A stretch of DNA of 64,000 nt from Hyphomicrobiales bacterium (GCA_947455995.1 CANGQA010000002.1:25316-89315); one strand, 5' to 3'; shown: positions 38,357 through 47,966, counted from the first letter of the stretch. Program-made: numbers and translations. Notes: a model not told the origin generated them from the letters alone.

Positions 38357-39002
38357 TCCAGTCGTGAGCATGTTGGGAACTACGGCCCTGTTGCTGGAAG
38401 CAGAGGGCGAAACTTCGCTGGAAACGCAACAGAAAATCTGGTCGCTGTCCTCTCAGGTGTCGGCTTGGCCTGATGTGCTGGAAGCTGTCCCGGGCATGAA
38501 CAATCTGATGCTGTGTTTTCGCCAGCCCCCTTTTGATCCACAACCATTGATCGCACGCCTTCAAGACGCATGGCGCGCCGCCAAGCCAATGACAGTGGAA
38601 GGACGGACCATCGAACTCCCTGTTGTTTACGGGGGTGAGGCGGGGCCGCATATGGCGGATGTGATGGCCCATACCGGACTGGATGCCCGGGCGATTGCCG
38701 AAATCCACAGCGCGCCGCTTTATCCGGTTTATGCGTTGGGTAGCCATCCGGGCTATTGCTATCTGGGTGGTATGGATCACCGGATTGCAACCCCACGGCG
38801 TAAAACACCGGTCCTCAAAATTCCGGGTGGTGCGGTGTCGATCGGCGGTTTCCAGACCGGTGTTTCTGCATCGGAGGGTCCGAGCGGCTGGAACACCATT
38901 GGCTCGACGTCCATGTCGTTTTTCGATGTCACCAAACAGCCCCCCACCTTGTTACAGCCCGGCGACGCCATCCGCTTTAGGATCGAGAGGGTGGTGGCAT
39001 GA
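38346..39002 (+). CDS. pxpB: 5-oxoprolinase subunit PxpB (KipI-like)
   Basis: This 218-residue protein has the KipI/allophanate hydrolase subunit 1 pattern: MNNLMLCFRQ near residue 50, PVVYGGEAGPHMADV, then YALGSHPGYCYLGGMDHRIA, TPRRKTPVLKIPGGAVSIGG and TGVSASEGPSGWNTIG. It forms the catalytic complex with PxpC for ATP-driven opening of 5-oxoproline. It overlaps accC and pxpC, consistent with coupled translation of a complex. Confidence 0.9.
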   Translation: MDHDPVVSMLGTTALLLEAEGETSLETQQKIWSLSSQVSAWPDVLEAVPGMNNLMLCFRQPPFDPQPLIARLQDAWRAAKPMTVEGRTIELPVVYGGEAGPHMADVMAHTGLDARAIAEIHSAPLYPVYALGSHPGYCYLGGMDHRIATPRRKTPVLKIPGGAVSIGGFQTGVSASEGPSGWNTIGSTSMSFFDVTKQPPTLLQPGDAIRFRIERVVA

Positions 39003-40000
39003 TTGAGGTTCTCTCATCAACCGCCTTGGCGACCGTGCAGGATCTTGGCCGTTTCGGTGCTTTGGGCTGGGGAGTTAGCCATTCGGGCGCAATGGATCGG
39101 CTTGCGCTGACGGCAGGCAATATTCTGCTCGGTAATGACGAGAATCTGGCGGCAATCGAAATTCCGATTTTTCCTTTCCGTATCAGGTTCCATCATTCTT
39201 GCGATATTGTCCTGACCGGGGCGGATCATCTCGCATGGCTTGATGATGTCGCGCTTTGGCCTTGGACAATAATCCATGTGCAAGCCGGACAGGCACTGAC
39301 CATCGAGCGCGGCGGACCGGGCCGCTGGCAAGCCAGCCGTGTCTATCTGTGTGTGGCTGGCGGCATTGATGTTCCCTTGGCTTTGGGCTCGCGCAGCACG
39401 CAATTGCGCGGGCAGTTTGGCGGCCATTGCGGACGCACTTTGCAGACAGGAGACCGCTTGCCGGTCGGCGTGCCAGCAGATGCATTCCGCCCTGCCGGCA
39501 TGGGCATCGTTCCCCCGGCTTTGGCGATGCCGTTGACGGTGGGTGATATTCCGGCAATCCGCGTATTGAGGGCTGCTGAATATGACGCTTTTACCGATCA
39601 ATCCTGTGCGGATTTCTGGGCGCAGAACTGGAAAATTACATCGCAAAGCGATCGTTACGGCTATCGCTTGGCAGGGCCGATGATTGAACCGAAATATCCG
39701 CTCGAATTGCGGTCGCACGGGATTGTTCCTGGGGTAATCCAGGTGCCGCATGGCGGCCAGCCGATCATCCAGATGCGCGATGCCCAGCCTTCCGGGGGCT
39801 ATCCGAAAATCGGGACTGTGATCGATGCCGATTTGTGGCGGCTTGGTCAGGCACCGATTGGCAGTTCGGTACGGTTTATCGAGGTGACATGGGCTGAGGC
39901 CGTCACGGCTTTGCAGGATGTGGCGGATTGGCTCGAGGAGGTGCGCCGCATGGTGGCTTTGGGCCGGACTGTGCAAAAAGGAGCCGTTGATGACCAATGA
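38999..40000 (+). CDS. pxpC: 5-oxoprolinase subunit PxpC (KipA-like, biotin-dependent carboxyltransferase family)
   Basis: This 333-residue protein begins MIEVLSSTALATVQDLGR, followed by GALGWGVSHSGAMD, the standard start of the KipA/UCA carboxyltransferase family. Other landmarks are YLCVAGGIDVPLALGSRST and GIVPGVIQVPHGGQPIIQMRDAQPSGGYP near residues 241-270. GAGAGGG precedes the ATG, which overlaps the pxpB stop. Its stop overlaps the next gene. Confidence 0.92.
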   Translation: MIEVLSSTALATVQDLGRFGALGWGVSHSGAMDRLALTAGNILLGNDENLAAIEIPIFPFRIRFHHSCDIVLTGADHLAWLDDVALWPWTIIHVQAGQALTIERGGPGRWQASRVYLCVAGGIDVPLALGSRSTQLRGQFGGHCGRTLQTGDRLPVGVPADAFRPAGMGIVPPALAMPLTVGDIPAIRVLRAAEYDAFTDQSCADFWAQNWKITSQSDRYGYRLAGPMIEPKYPLELRSHGIVPGVIQVPHGGQPIIQMRDAQPSGGYPKIGTVIDADLWRLGQAPIGSSVRFIEVTWAEAVTALQDVADWLEEVRRMVALGRTVQKGAVDDQ

Positions 40001-40373
40001 CGAGGTCGCACTGGTGGCTCGCTGGCTCGCACAGACCGACATCTCGGTGCTGGAACTGAGCGGGCCGGAGTGTCACTGGCTGGTCCGCAATAACGGCGGC
40101 ACAACCACCATGACACGGACTTCTACCCGTCCAGCGCTAGCGGTTGCGTCCCCCCATGCCGGTTTGTTTTTGACGCATCATCCATTGCGGAACCAGGCAT
40201 TTGTGTCGCCGGAAAGCCCTGTCACACAAGGACAGATTGTCGGGCTTTTACAAGTGGGATTGCTGCTTTTACCGGTTGTTGCCCCTCATGACGGAGTGTT
40301 TGTAAACTATCTGAGTGCCGATCAGAGCCTGGTCGGCTATGCAACCCCATTGTTGGAAATACGCCCCCACTAG
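39990..40373 (+). CDS. BCCP-like protein lacking the biotinyl lysine
   Basis: This 127-residue protein aligns with the biotinyl domain of the first carrier gene. ASPHAGLFLTHHPL, FVSPESPVTQGQIVGLL and GYATPLLEI correspond to carrier-protein strands, but where EAMK should be it reads QVGL, so there is no lysine to biotinylate. AAGGAG lies 7 bases before ATG 39990 and the start overlaps the pxpC stop, so it is surely translated. It may be a structural or docking subunit. An N-terminal helical stretch (EVALVARWLAQTDISVLEL) mirrors the start of AccB. Confidence 0.75.
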   Translation: MTNDEVALVARWLAQTDISVLELSGPECHWLVRNNGGTTTMTRTSTRPALAVASPHAGLFLTHHPLRNQAFVSPESPVTQGQIVGLLQVGLLLLPVVAPHDGVFVNYLSADQSLVGYATPLLEIRPH

Positions 40374-40389
40374 CGCAATAGGACTCGCC

Positions 40390-41154
40390 ATGGATATTGA
40401 TCTGAATGCCGATTTGGGTGAAGGTTTCGGCCCTTGGCAAATGGGGCAGGATGAGGACCTGATGCCGTTGATTTCATCGGCCAATATTGCCTGTGGCTAT
40501 CATGCCGGTGATCCCCTGATCATGCGCGAGCGGGTGCGACAGGCTTTGTCGCTCGGGGTCGATATCGGCGCGCATGTCGGTTTTCCAGACAGGCAGGGCT
40601 TTGGTCGGCGCGTGATGCAGATCGATCCGGCCGAACTGGCCGCGATGGTGATTTATCAACTGGGTGCGCTTGATGGTATTGCCCGCTCCGTCGGTCATAT
40701 CATGACCCATATGAGCTTTCACGGGGCACTAGGCAATATGGCGGCGGCCGATCCTGTGCTGGCCAGACCTTTGTTGAAGGCGGTAGCCGAATTCAACAAA
40801 AATTTATTGGTGGTCTCCTCGAGCAGCTGCGCGATTGAGGAGGCGGCCGCCGAACAGGGGCTGCGCGTTGTCACCACATTTCTGGCGGATCGCGCTTATG
40901 ATGATGACGGCTTGCTGGTGTCGCGCAAACTGAACGGGGCAGTGATCCACGACGAGACTGCCATTGCCGATCGCGTCAAACGGTTTCTTGATGAAGGCGT
41001 TGTGATCACCATCACCGGTAAGCGGTTGGCCATGCCTGCTCGCTCCATCCTGTTACATGGTGATACGCAAGGTGCATTACATCTGGCGCAAACCATCAGC
41101 GCGATCATCCAGTCCTCCGGCAATGCGGTGGTGCCGCTGACCCGTCAGGCTTGA
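40390..41154 (+). CDS. pxpA: 5-oxoprolinase subunit PxpA (LamB/YcsF family)
   Basis: This 254-residue protein begins MDIDLNADLGEGFGPWQMG, then LISSANIACGYHAGDP and GVDIGAHVGFPDRQGFGRR, the diagnostic YcsF segments. FLADRAYDDDGLLVSRKL is also typical. It completes PxpABC, the prokaryotic 5-oxoprolinase that recycles pyroglutamate to glutamate with ATP. AGGA precedes ATG 40390. It is the last gene of the operon and meets the ABC transporter operon head-on. Confidence 0.93.
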   Translation: MDIDLNADLGEGFGPWQMGQDEDLMPLISSANIACGYHAGDPLIMRERVRQALSLGVDIGAHVGFPDRQGFGRRVMQIDPAELAAMVIYQLGALDGIARSVGHIMTHMSFHGALGNMAAADPVLARPLLKAVAEFNKNLLVVSSSSCAIEEAAAEQGLRVVTTFLADRAYDDDGLLVSRKLNGAVIHDETAIADRVKRFLDEGVVITITGKRLAMPARSILLHGDTQGALHLAQTISAIIQSSGNAVVPLTRQA

Positions 41155-41159
41155 TCCAT

Positions 41160-41189
41160 AAAAAAGGCTGCCTTTTTGCAAAGGCAGCC
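41160..41189 (-). terminator. Terminator for the amino-acid ABC operon
   Basis: GGCTGCCTTT and AAAGGCAGCC form a 10-bp stem with a 4-base loop. On the minus strand a six-T run follows. It could also back up pxpA termination. Confidence 0.88.
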
Positions 41190-41211
41190 CTGTTGTGGCC
41201 AGCGTATCCGC

Positions 41212-42057
41212 TTATGGGAGCGGGGTGAATTTCAGCTCGGTCAAGGGCACGACCTTGTCAGTACGCACCATCTTGAATTCGGTGTTGGGACCAAGCCACT
41301 TGTCCCACAATTGGTTGATTTCGCCGGCCTTGTCCATGGCAACCAATGTTTCGTTGATCTTGGCGAGCAAAGCAGGCTCGTCCTTTTTCATACCGACGCC
41401 GATGGGCTGGAATGCCATCGGTTCCTGAATCATTTTCAATTCGGTGCCGGATGTTTTGGACTCATTGACCAGCTTGGTGATGGTCATGGTGTTGGCCACC
41501 ATGCCGACAGCCTTATTCTGCTGCACAGCCATATAGACCGAACCGGTATCCTGGAAAGTCAAAGGTTCGGAATCATTCATCTTGATCGAGAGTTCCGAGG
41601 TCGAACCCTTGGTCGAGGCAATGCGCTTGCCCTTGAAGTCTGCCTTGGTTGAGCCCGGATCGCTGGCCTTCACCGCCAGCATTTCCTTGGCAAGATAATA
41701 GGGGTCACTGAACTGGATCTGTTCGGCGCGGCCTAAGGTATAGGCGAGATTGGCAATGGTGACATCAACACGGCCCAGCTTGACTTCAGGCACGCGGGCT
41801 TCCACCGACAGCGGGGTGATCTTGGCTGTGACACCGAGACGTTTGGCAACGGCGTTGCACATATCGACGTCGAAGCCGACCATTTCACGGGTCTTGGCAT
41901 CGGGCGCCGCAAAAGGCGGCACATCGGAGAAGGTGCCGCAACGCAACTCCTTGCGTCCCATGATTTCCTGCAACTGGTCAGCTTGCGCTGCACCCATGCC
42001 GAGCAGGCCAAGCCCGATCAGCAATCCGATTTTCGTAAGATGGTTTTTAACAGTCAT
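41212..42057 (-). CDS. Polar amino-acid ABC transporter substrate-binding protein
   Basis: This 281-residue exported protein (SBP family 3) has a signal peptide, residues 1-27 (GLLIGLGLLGMGAAQA). FSDVPPFAAPDAKTREMVGF then DVDMCNAVAKRLG and VDVTIANLAYTLGRAEQIQF are typical, with the ligand arginine in that region. GGAGG precedes ATG 42057. It is the last gene of the operon. Ligand class: polar or acidic amino acids; the pxp locus next to it makes glutamate or 5-oxoproline conceivable. Confidence 0.9.
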   Translation of the reverse strand: MTVKNHLTKIGLLIGLGLLGMGAAQADQLQEIMGRKELRCGTFSDVPPFAAPDAKTREMVGFDVDMCNAVAKRLGVTAKITPLSVEARVPEVKLGRVDVTIANLAYTLGRAEQIQFSDPYYLAKEMLAVKASDPGSTKADFKGKRIASTKGSTSELSIKMNDSEPLTFQDTGSVYMAVQQNKAVGMVANTMTITKLVNESKTSGTELKMIQEPMAFQPIGVGMKKDEPALLAKINETLVAMDKAGEINQLWDKWLGPNTEFKMVRTDKVVPLTELKFTPLP

Positions 42058-42089
42058 CGCGTCCTCCTGAGGGTTGATTGAACGATATG

Positions 42090-42824
42090 TCACCGCACAT
42101 GCAGATCCGATAAAAAGCGCTGCGCACGCGGATGTTGGGGGTTCGAGAAGAAATCGGCCGGAGCCCCAATTTCGAGGATCTTGCCCGCATCCATAAACCA
42201 GACGCAGTCTGCGACATCGCGGGCAAAATTCATTTCATGTGTCACACACATCATGGTCATGCCATCGGCTGCCAGCGAGCGGATCACGGCCAGCACTTCG
42301 CCGACCATTTCTGGATCGAGCGAGCTGGTGGGTTCATCAAAAAGCATCACAGGCGGTTCCATGGCCAATGCACGGGCGATGGCGACCCGTTGCTGCTGGC
42401 CACCAGATAATTGTGCCGGATAGGCTTTGGCCTTGTGGGCCAATCCGACACGATCGAGCAGCCGCATCGCAGTCTGGCTCGCATCAAAACGTTTGATCGC
42501 ATTGACGCGGACAGGCGACAGCATGATGTTTTCAAGCACTGATAGATGCGGAAACAAATTGAAATTCTGGAACACAAAGCCGATGCGGGCGCGTAGCCTG
42601 TTGAGTTCGGTACTCTTGAGGTCGGCATGGATGTTCTGCCCGTCGAACAAGACTTGTCCCGACTGGATCGGCTCCAGCCGGTTGACAGTGCGGATCAGTG
42701 TTGACTTGCCAGAACCAGAAGGACCACACACCACCACAACCTCGCCTTTGTTGACTGTGGCATTCACATCAACAAGCGCCTGGTAGCTTCCGTAGAATTT
42801 GTTCACATGGGAAAATTGGATCAT
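42090..42824 (-). CDS. Amino-acid ABC transporter ATP-binding protein
   Basis: This 244-residue ATPase of the GlnQ/HisP type has Walker [10 protein letters not shown] near residues 34-42, signature [15 protein letters not shown] near 134-148, Walker [14 protein letters not shown], and the H-loop VTHEMNF. It energises the permease pair upstream. ATG 42824 is used because the start fits the family; the frame is open six more bases. It lies between the permease and binding-protein genes. Confidence 0.95.
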   Translation of the reverse strand: MIQFSHVNKFYGSYQALVDVNATVNKGEVVVVCGPSGSGKSTLIRTVNRLEPIQSGQVLFDGQNIHADLKSTELNRLRARIGFVFQNFNLFPHLSVLENIMLSPVRVNAIKRFDASQTAMRLLDRVGLAHKAKAYPAQLSGGQQQRVAIARALAMEPPVMLFDEPTSSLDPEMVGEVLAVIRSLAADGMTMMCVTHEMNFARDVADCVWFMDAGKILEIGAPADFFSNPQHPRAQRFLSDLHVR

Positions 42825-42908
42825 GTGCAAGTTCCGATCATGTCCATGGTCCGATCATAGGCAATTTAATGAGTGTCAGCATTTTTCCGCTCGGTCGCGA
42901 CGGGGTTG

Positions 42909-43667
42909 TCATGTGGCCCCCTGGGTTTGAGGTGAGCCATGCTGGAGCGATCCCATGCCAGTCTGGTCCTCGCCGAGACGTTGTTTGATGATCCGCTTTT
43001 CCAGCTGGTTCGCTAATTCGGACAGGCTCCAGCATACGATGAAATAGACGATAGCCAGAATGGCAAAAATTTCGAACGGCTTGGTGAGCAAGCGATTGTT
43101 GAGCTGGCTGGCGGCAAAGGTCAGTTCGGGTACATTGATGACATAGCCCAAGGTGGTTTCCTTGATGGTCGAAACAAACTGGCTCAGGATACTGGGCATC
43201 ATGTTGTAGAGCGCTTGTGGCAGGATCACATAGCGCATGGCTCCGAACTGGCTATGTCCCAAGGCGCGTGCCGCATCCATCTGTCCCGTAGGCAGCGCAA
43301 TAATGCCACCACGCACGATCTCGCTCAAAAACGCACCCTCATAGATCACCAGTGTACACAGCATGGTGACAAAGCCGGGCACGCTATCGCCGATCAGCAG
43401 AGGGACCAAAAAATAGACCCATAAAATCAGCATCAAGAGCGGCACACCACGGACAATATAGACGAGGGCGGTGGCTGGCCAGTTGAGCAACTTCCAGCGG
43501 GACAATCGCGCCAGAGCAATGAGGACACTGAGCGGGAATGCCAGCACGATCCCTAAAACCGAAAGGATCAGGGTCGAGATGATGCCGCCCAGCGGACCAT
43601 TGGGGTATTGCCCGATCAACAACAGCAGCCAGTTGTCTTCGATGATCGCGATCATGTTGGAGAGCAT
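42909..43667 (-). CDS. Amino-acid ABC transporter permease
   Basis: This 252-residue HisMQ-type permease has five to six helices. YIVRGVPLLMLILWVYFL and the EAA loop ALGHSQFGAMRYVILPQALYNMMP (residues about 140-163) are typical. It is four bases downstream of the other permease and likely forms a heterodimer with it. The C-terminal tail is long and polar (RLGEDQTGMGSLQHGS). Confidence 0.92.
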   Translation of the reverse strand: MLSNMIAIIEDNWLLLLIGQYPNGPLGGIISTLILSVLGIVLAFPLSVLIALARLSRWKLLNWPATALVYIVRGVPLLMLILWVYFLVPLLIGDSVPGFVTMLCTLVIYEGAFLSEIVRGGIIALPTGQMDAARALGHSQFGAMRYVILPQALYNMMPSILSQFVSTIKETTLGYVINVPELTFAASQLNNRLLTKPFEIFAILAIVYFIVCWSLSELANQLEKRIIKQRLGEDQTGMGSLQHGSPQTQGAT

Positions 43668-43671
43668 GATG

Positions 43672-44373
43672 TTACGATGCCTCCATCGTTGCAGGGTCGC
43701 GGCTCAGCCATGCACCGATTGCCATCAGCAGCAGTGAGCAGGCCAGATAGATCGATGTGGCAATCAGATAGGCTTCAAAAACGCGGAAGCTCAGATTCTC
43801 GACCTCTTTGACCGCATGGGTTAATTCGGCCACCCCGATCGCCATGGCCAGCGAACTGTTCTTGAACAATGACACCGTATGATTGATCAGCGCGGGCAGA
43901 GCATGACGGAAAGCCTGCGGCAGCAGCACATAGGCCATGGCTCCGAGATAGCTGTGCCCCAATGCGCGGGCTGCTTCGTCCTGGCCGGGCGGGATCGAGC
44001 GAAAGCCCGAGCGTAAATCCTCGCTGAAATAGGCTGCCTGGCACAGGCCCAATCCGACAATCGCAAAAATGGCCTCGCCATTATGCTCGCCGAGCCAGGC
44101 TTGCAGGCCATTGGGCAGAATATTGGCAATGCCGAAATACCAGAGCATGAGCTGGACCAGAGTGGGCACATTGCGGTGGTAGGACACATAGGCCGCAACC
44201 GCCTGATCAGCGGCCTTCAATGGCAGCATCCGGATCACCAGCAGGATGAAGCCGAGGCTCATCGCCAGGATCCATGAGCCCAAAGCGATGATCAACGTCA
44301 TTTTCATACCGCTCAACAGCATCTGGCTGAATTGCGGATGGGTCAGGACAGCAAGGAGATCAAATCCCTTCAT
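43672..44373 (-). CDS. Amino-acid ABC transporter permease
   Basis: This 233-residue HisMQ-type permease has YHRNVPTLVQLMLWYFGIAN and EAA loop ALGHSYLGAMAYVLLPQAF near residue 150. AAGGA precedes ATG 44373. It starts one base past the stop of the SDR gene, so SDR, two permeases, ATPase and binding protein form one operon. Confidence 0.92.
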   Translation of the reverse strand: MKGFDLLAVLTHPQFSQMLLSGMKMTLIIALGSWILAMSLGFILLVIRMLPLKAADQAVAAYVSYHRNVPTLVQLMLWYFGIANILPNGLQAWLGEHNGEAIFAIVGLGLCQAAYFSEDLRSGFRSIPPGQDEAARALGHSYLGAMAYVLLPQAFRHALPALINHTVSLFKNSSLAMAIGVAELTHAVKEVENLSFRVFEAYLIATSIYLACSLLLMAIGAWLSRDPATMEAS

Positions 44374-44374
44374 T

Positions 44375-45157
44375 CTATGTCCTTGGGGGGGAACGCGATG
44401 GTGCGGGTGTTTGCGGTGCTTCCGGTCGCGCGGTCATCAGGCCGGCAGGAACCTGCATGGTTGGGGTAATTTCCATATGGCCGATGTTGACGGCAATCGG
44501 TGCGGATACGGCAAAGGCAATCGCATCGGCGATATCTTTAGCCTCTGGCAATTCAAAGCCCTTGATGAAGCGCTCGTAGGTTTCGGGACTGTCGCCATGC
44601 ACATGGGCAAAAATGTCGGTCGCGACCCGACCCGGGCAGATTTCGGTAATCCGCACCCGTTTGCCAAAGGCATCAACCCGCAACTGGCCCGAAAGCATGC
44701 TGACCGCCGCCTTGGTCGCATGATAGGTCGAGTTTCCACCAAAATGGTATGCGGCAGCAATCGAGCTGATATTGATGACATGACCACGATCACGTTCTAC
44801 CATGCCAGGCACAACAAGACGGCACAAATGCAAAACCGCGCGCAAATTGACATCGACCAGCAGATCAATGTCATCTTCCTGCGCTTTCAGAAACGAGCGC
44901 GGCCGATCGACCCCTGCATTATTGACCAGTATGTCGAAAGGGATGGATTGGGTGAGGGCTGTCAGTGCGGCGGTATCAGTCACATCAATAGCATGGACAA
45001 CACAGCCGGTGCGTTTTGCCAATTCATCCAAAGCCGTCTTGCCGCGCGCGAGTGCGTGGACCTCAAGCCCTTCATGGCAGAACCGTTCGACCACTGCCGC
45101 GCCAATCCCCGAAGAGGCCCCAGTGACCAGCGCAGTCTTATAATCAGAAAAAGGCAT
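44375..45157 (-). CDS. SDR-family oxidoreductase
   Basis: This 260-residue classical SDR, YdfG-like, has TGASSGIGAAVVERF near residues 12-26, NNAGVDRPRSF near 80, catalytic Ser in NISSIAAAYH and YHATKAAV. YdfG-like enzymes oxidise hydroxy amino acids such as serine or 3-hydroxypropionate, which would suit an operon with an amino-acid importer. This role is inferred. The start could be ATG 45157 (GGGGATTGAT before it) or ATG 45169. It is the first gene of the importer operon. The 213 bases upstream, shared with the divergent ThDP gene, hold no clear motif. Confidence 0.85.
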   Translation of the reverse strand: MPFSDYKTALVTGASSGIGAAVVERFCHEGLEVHALARGKTALDELAKRTGCVVHAIDVTDTAALTALTQSIPFDILVNNAGVDRPRSFLKAQEDDIDLLVDVNLRAVLHLCRLVVPGMVERDRGHVINISSIAAAYHFGGNSTYHATKAAVSMLSGQLRVDAFGKRVRITEICPGRVATDIFAHVHGDSPETYERFIKGFELPEAKDIADAIAFAVSAPIAVNIGHMEITPTMQVPAGLMTARPEAPQTPAPSRSPPRT

Positions 45158-45370
45158 ATCAATCCCCATAATGTTCCAACAGGCTAATCATACGCCTTCA
45201 CACGCGCTAAGACGGATTAAATGTGGCGGGATAAGATGCGCTTATGCTTAGACGCAACGCAATTTGGTGGGCCCGAACTCGCATGCGCTTTGATCTGTTC
45301 ACCCCGTGCATCTTGCCAATTCCTGCCATCAGACGCATCATGACAATGGTGAAGTAAGGGAGTCTAGCCG

Positions 45371-46912
45371 ATGAATGGCGCCGAGAGTCTTGTCCATACG
45401 CTTTTGAAAAGCGGTGTTGATACCTGTTTCACCAATCCCGGCACATCCGAGATGCATTTTGTTGCGGCATTGGATCGTATTCCGGGCATGAAATGCGTGC
45501 TTGGTCTGTTTGAAGGTGTGGTCACCGGTGCAGCCGATGGCTATGGCCGCGTAACCGGCAAACCGGCTGCAACACTGCTGCATTGCGGGCCGGGCCTGGC
45601 CAACGGCTTGGCCAATTTGCATAATGCGCGGCGTGCTGGCTCACCTATCGTCAATATTGTCGGTGATCAGGCCACCTATCATCGTCCACTTGATGCGCCA
45701 TTGACCGCGGATACAGAGGGTTGGGCGCGAGGTGTGTCATCCTGGGTCCGAACCGCCATGGATGTTCGCACCGTCGGACAGGATGCGGCAGCGGCTGTGC
45801 AGGCGTCCCATACGGCCCCCGGACAGATTGCAAGCCTCATTCTCCCATCGGACGTGTCGTGGAACGAGGGCGGTGTCGTTGGCGATGTCCTGCCGATCCC
45901 CCGCGTGCCGCTCGTCGATACTTTCGCGATAGAACAGGCCGCGCGCATCTTGCGGCAGGGCGGTTCTGCCAATGGCCTGATTTTAGGCCATGCCGGACTG
46001 ACACAGGAAGGTCTGGCTTTGGCGTACCGGATTTCTGCTGCAACAGGGTGTCGCCTGATTGCCCAAGGGGCCAATGGAAAACTGTCGCGTGGTTATGGAC
46101 GGGCCATTGTCGAACGTGTGCCTTATGTTGTTGATCAGGCTGTTGCGGCTATGGCGGGTCTTCAATCCCTGATTGTCTGCGGCACTTTCAAACCGGTTAC
46201 ATTCTTTGCCTATCCGAATAAGCCGCAGTCCCCGATCCCTCATGATACAGATATCCATGTGATGGCACGGCCAGATCAGGATATACTGGAGGCCTTGGCT
46301 CGTCTCGCCGAAGTCTTGCATGCACCCAAGATCGACGTGCCCTATCACGGTGACAAATTGCCCATTGGCAGCGGACAGCTCACCTCGGCTTCGGTGGCCG
46401 CGACTGTGGCCAGCCTGATGCCGGAAGGGGCTATTATTTCTGATGAATCAGTCTCCTTCGGCCGCGATTTTGCCGCCTATAGCCGGGCTGCCGAACCGCA
46501 CGAATGGTTGAGTGTGACAGGGGGTGCAATCGGGCAGGGAATTCCGGTGTCGATCGGCGCTGCGATCGGTGCGCCAGGTCGCCGTGTTATCAATCTGCAA
46601 GCCGATGGTTCAGCCATGTATACGGTGCAGGGATTATGGACGCAGGCTCGGGAAAAGCTGGACATCACAACCGTCATTTTGTCCAACCGCAAATATCAGA
46701 TTTTGATCGGTGAATTGGCCAATGTCGGTGCGAATCCCGGGCGTACGGCTTTGGATATGTTCGATCTTGGCAATCCAGATTTGAACTGGACCCAGATGGC
46801 CCAATCAATGGGTGTCGAGGCAGCAAGTACCGACAGCACCGAGGGTTTTGCCGATTTGCTGCAGGCCTCTTTCAAAAAGCGCGGGCCGTTTCTAATTGAG
46901 CTGATGATCTGA
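45371..46912 (+). CDS. ThDP-dependent enzyme, acetolactate synthase large subunit-like
   Basis: This 513-residue protein has three ThDP-enzyme domains. The N-terminal Pyr domain carries the catalytic glutamate in LFEGVVTGAADGYGR (near residue 44); a central domain follows; the PP domain has TGGAIGQGIPVSIGAAIG and the metal motif beginning ADGSAMYT. No regulatory subunit is nearby, so it is probably a benzoylformate-decarboxylase or acetolactate-synthase-like enzyme outside valine synthesis. It is divergent from the SDR-ABC operon and convergent with the next SDR. Confidence 0.85.
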   Translation: MNGAESLVHTLLKSGVDTCFTNPGTSEMHFVAALDRIPGMKCVLGLFEGVVTGAADGYGRVTGKPAATLLHCGPGLANGLANLHNARRAGSPIVNIVGDQATYHRPLDAPLTADTEGWARGVSSWVRTAMDVRTVGQDAAAAVQASHTAPGQIASLILPSDVSWNEGGVVGDVLPIPRVPLVDTFAIEQAARILRQGGSANGLILGHAGLTQEGLALAYRISAATGCRLIAQGANGKLSRGYGRAIVERVPYVVDQAVAAMAGLQSLIVCGTFKPVTFFAYPNKPQSPIPHDTDIHVMARPDQDILEALARLAEVLHAPKIDVPYHGDKLPIGSGQLTSASVAATVASLMPEGAIISDESVSFGRDFAAYSRAAEPHEWLSVTGGAIGQGIPVSIGAAIGAPGRRVINLQADGSAMYTVQGLWTQAREKLDITTVILSNRKYQILIGELANVGANPGRTALDMFDLGNPDLNWTQMAQSMGVEAASTDSTEGFADLLQASFKKRGPFLIELMI

Positions 46913-46941
46913 TCGGCCAGTTCTGCAAACAGCCTGCGCCT

Positions 46942-47664
46942 TCACAGCATCACCTCATACGAGCAATTGACCAGCAATTCTGAAATTGAGGCCGTATTGG
47001 GTAATTCGACAATCAGCCCGACCAACTTGGCCAAATCCTCAGGGCTGGTCATGGCTTCGGGGGCCATGGAACTGGCCCCAAGTGCCATATCGGTCCGAAC
47101 AAAACCGGGACAGAGAGCCAAGGCGCGCACTCCGTCATCCCAAGCCGCAGCGCGCACCGCATGCGAGAGGGCCAACAAGGCGAATTTACTCATCTGATAG
47201 CCAACATTGTCATTGCGGACCCGTTTGCCAGACAAGGATGCAATATTGACCACGCGCCCGCGCCCTGATTGCCGCAAGATCGGCAATGCGGCCTGTATCA
47301 ATCTAAATGGTGCTTTGACATTCACCTCCATCATGGCGTCGAGATCGCTTTCAAGTCCGTCTGCCAAGCTGACCTTCCGTAAAATTCCGGCGGAATTGAC
47401 CAGCACATCCAATCGGCCAAAGCGCTGTAAAGTGGCGTCAAGCCAAAGCTGCCCGGCCTGTTTCTCGGTGGCTTCATAGGCAAAGACCTCGATTGAATCC
47501 GATATGCCAAACGCCTGAACAACATCAAACTTATCCGGTTGTCTTACGCCTAGGCTGAGGGCGTAGCCTTGTCGGGCCAGTTGGCGGGCGATGGCCAAGC
47601 CAATTCCGCGATTGGCCCCCGAGATCATGGCCACGCGTTGGGCCTCCTTGTGGCTCCCGACCAT
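46942..47664 (-). CDS. SDR-family oxidoreductase
   Basis: This 240-residue SDR has SGANRGIGLAIARQLARQGY near residues 15-34, NSAGILRK near 84, NIASLSGKR and YQMSKFALL catalytic segments. GGAGGG lies 7 bases before ATG 47664, whereas the frame is open to 47820 without similarity. It diverges from the livK gene; the 302-base spacer should hold both promoters, which I could not define. Confidence 0.85.
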   Translation of the reverse strand: MVGSHKEAQRVAMISGANRGIGLAIARQLARQGYALSLGVRQPDKFDVVQAFGISDSIEVFAYEATEKQAGQLWLDATLQRFGRLDVLVNSAGILRKVSLADGLESDLDAMMEVNVKAPFRLIQAALPILRQSGRGRVVNIASLSGKRVRNDNVGYQMSKFALLALSHAVRAAAWDDGVRALALCPGFVRTDMALGASSMAPEAMTSPEDLAKLVGLIVELPNTASISELLVNCSYEVML

Positions 47665-47966
47665 CCTGTTGCCCTCCATGCTGATCATTTGCTGTGAAAC
47701 CGGGGTGAACCCAAATGCATTCAACCCATTGTAGATCACTTCTTCGGTAACGGCGATAGTCCCGCTTTCAAGATATGAGAGAGAGTCGGGTGGTTGGCGT
47801 TGCTGCTGTAAAATAAGCACTAGCCATACTGTTAAAATCCAGTAGCATCATGAATAGAGCCGCCGGCGTATTGCGCGGGGACGGCCCAAGAGCCAATATC
47901 ATTAAAAACCAGCACGATAAAAATCGTGTGGATCATGGAAACGCTTTTGTTGATCGGGGATGGGAC

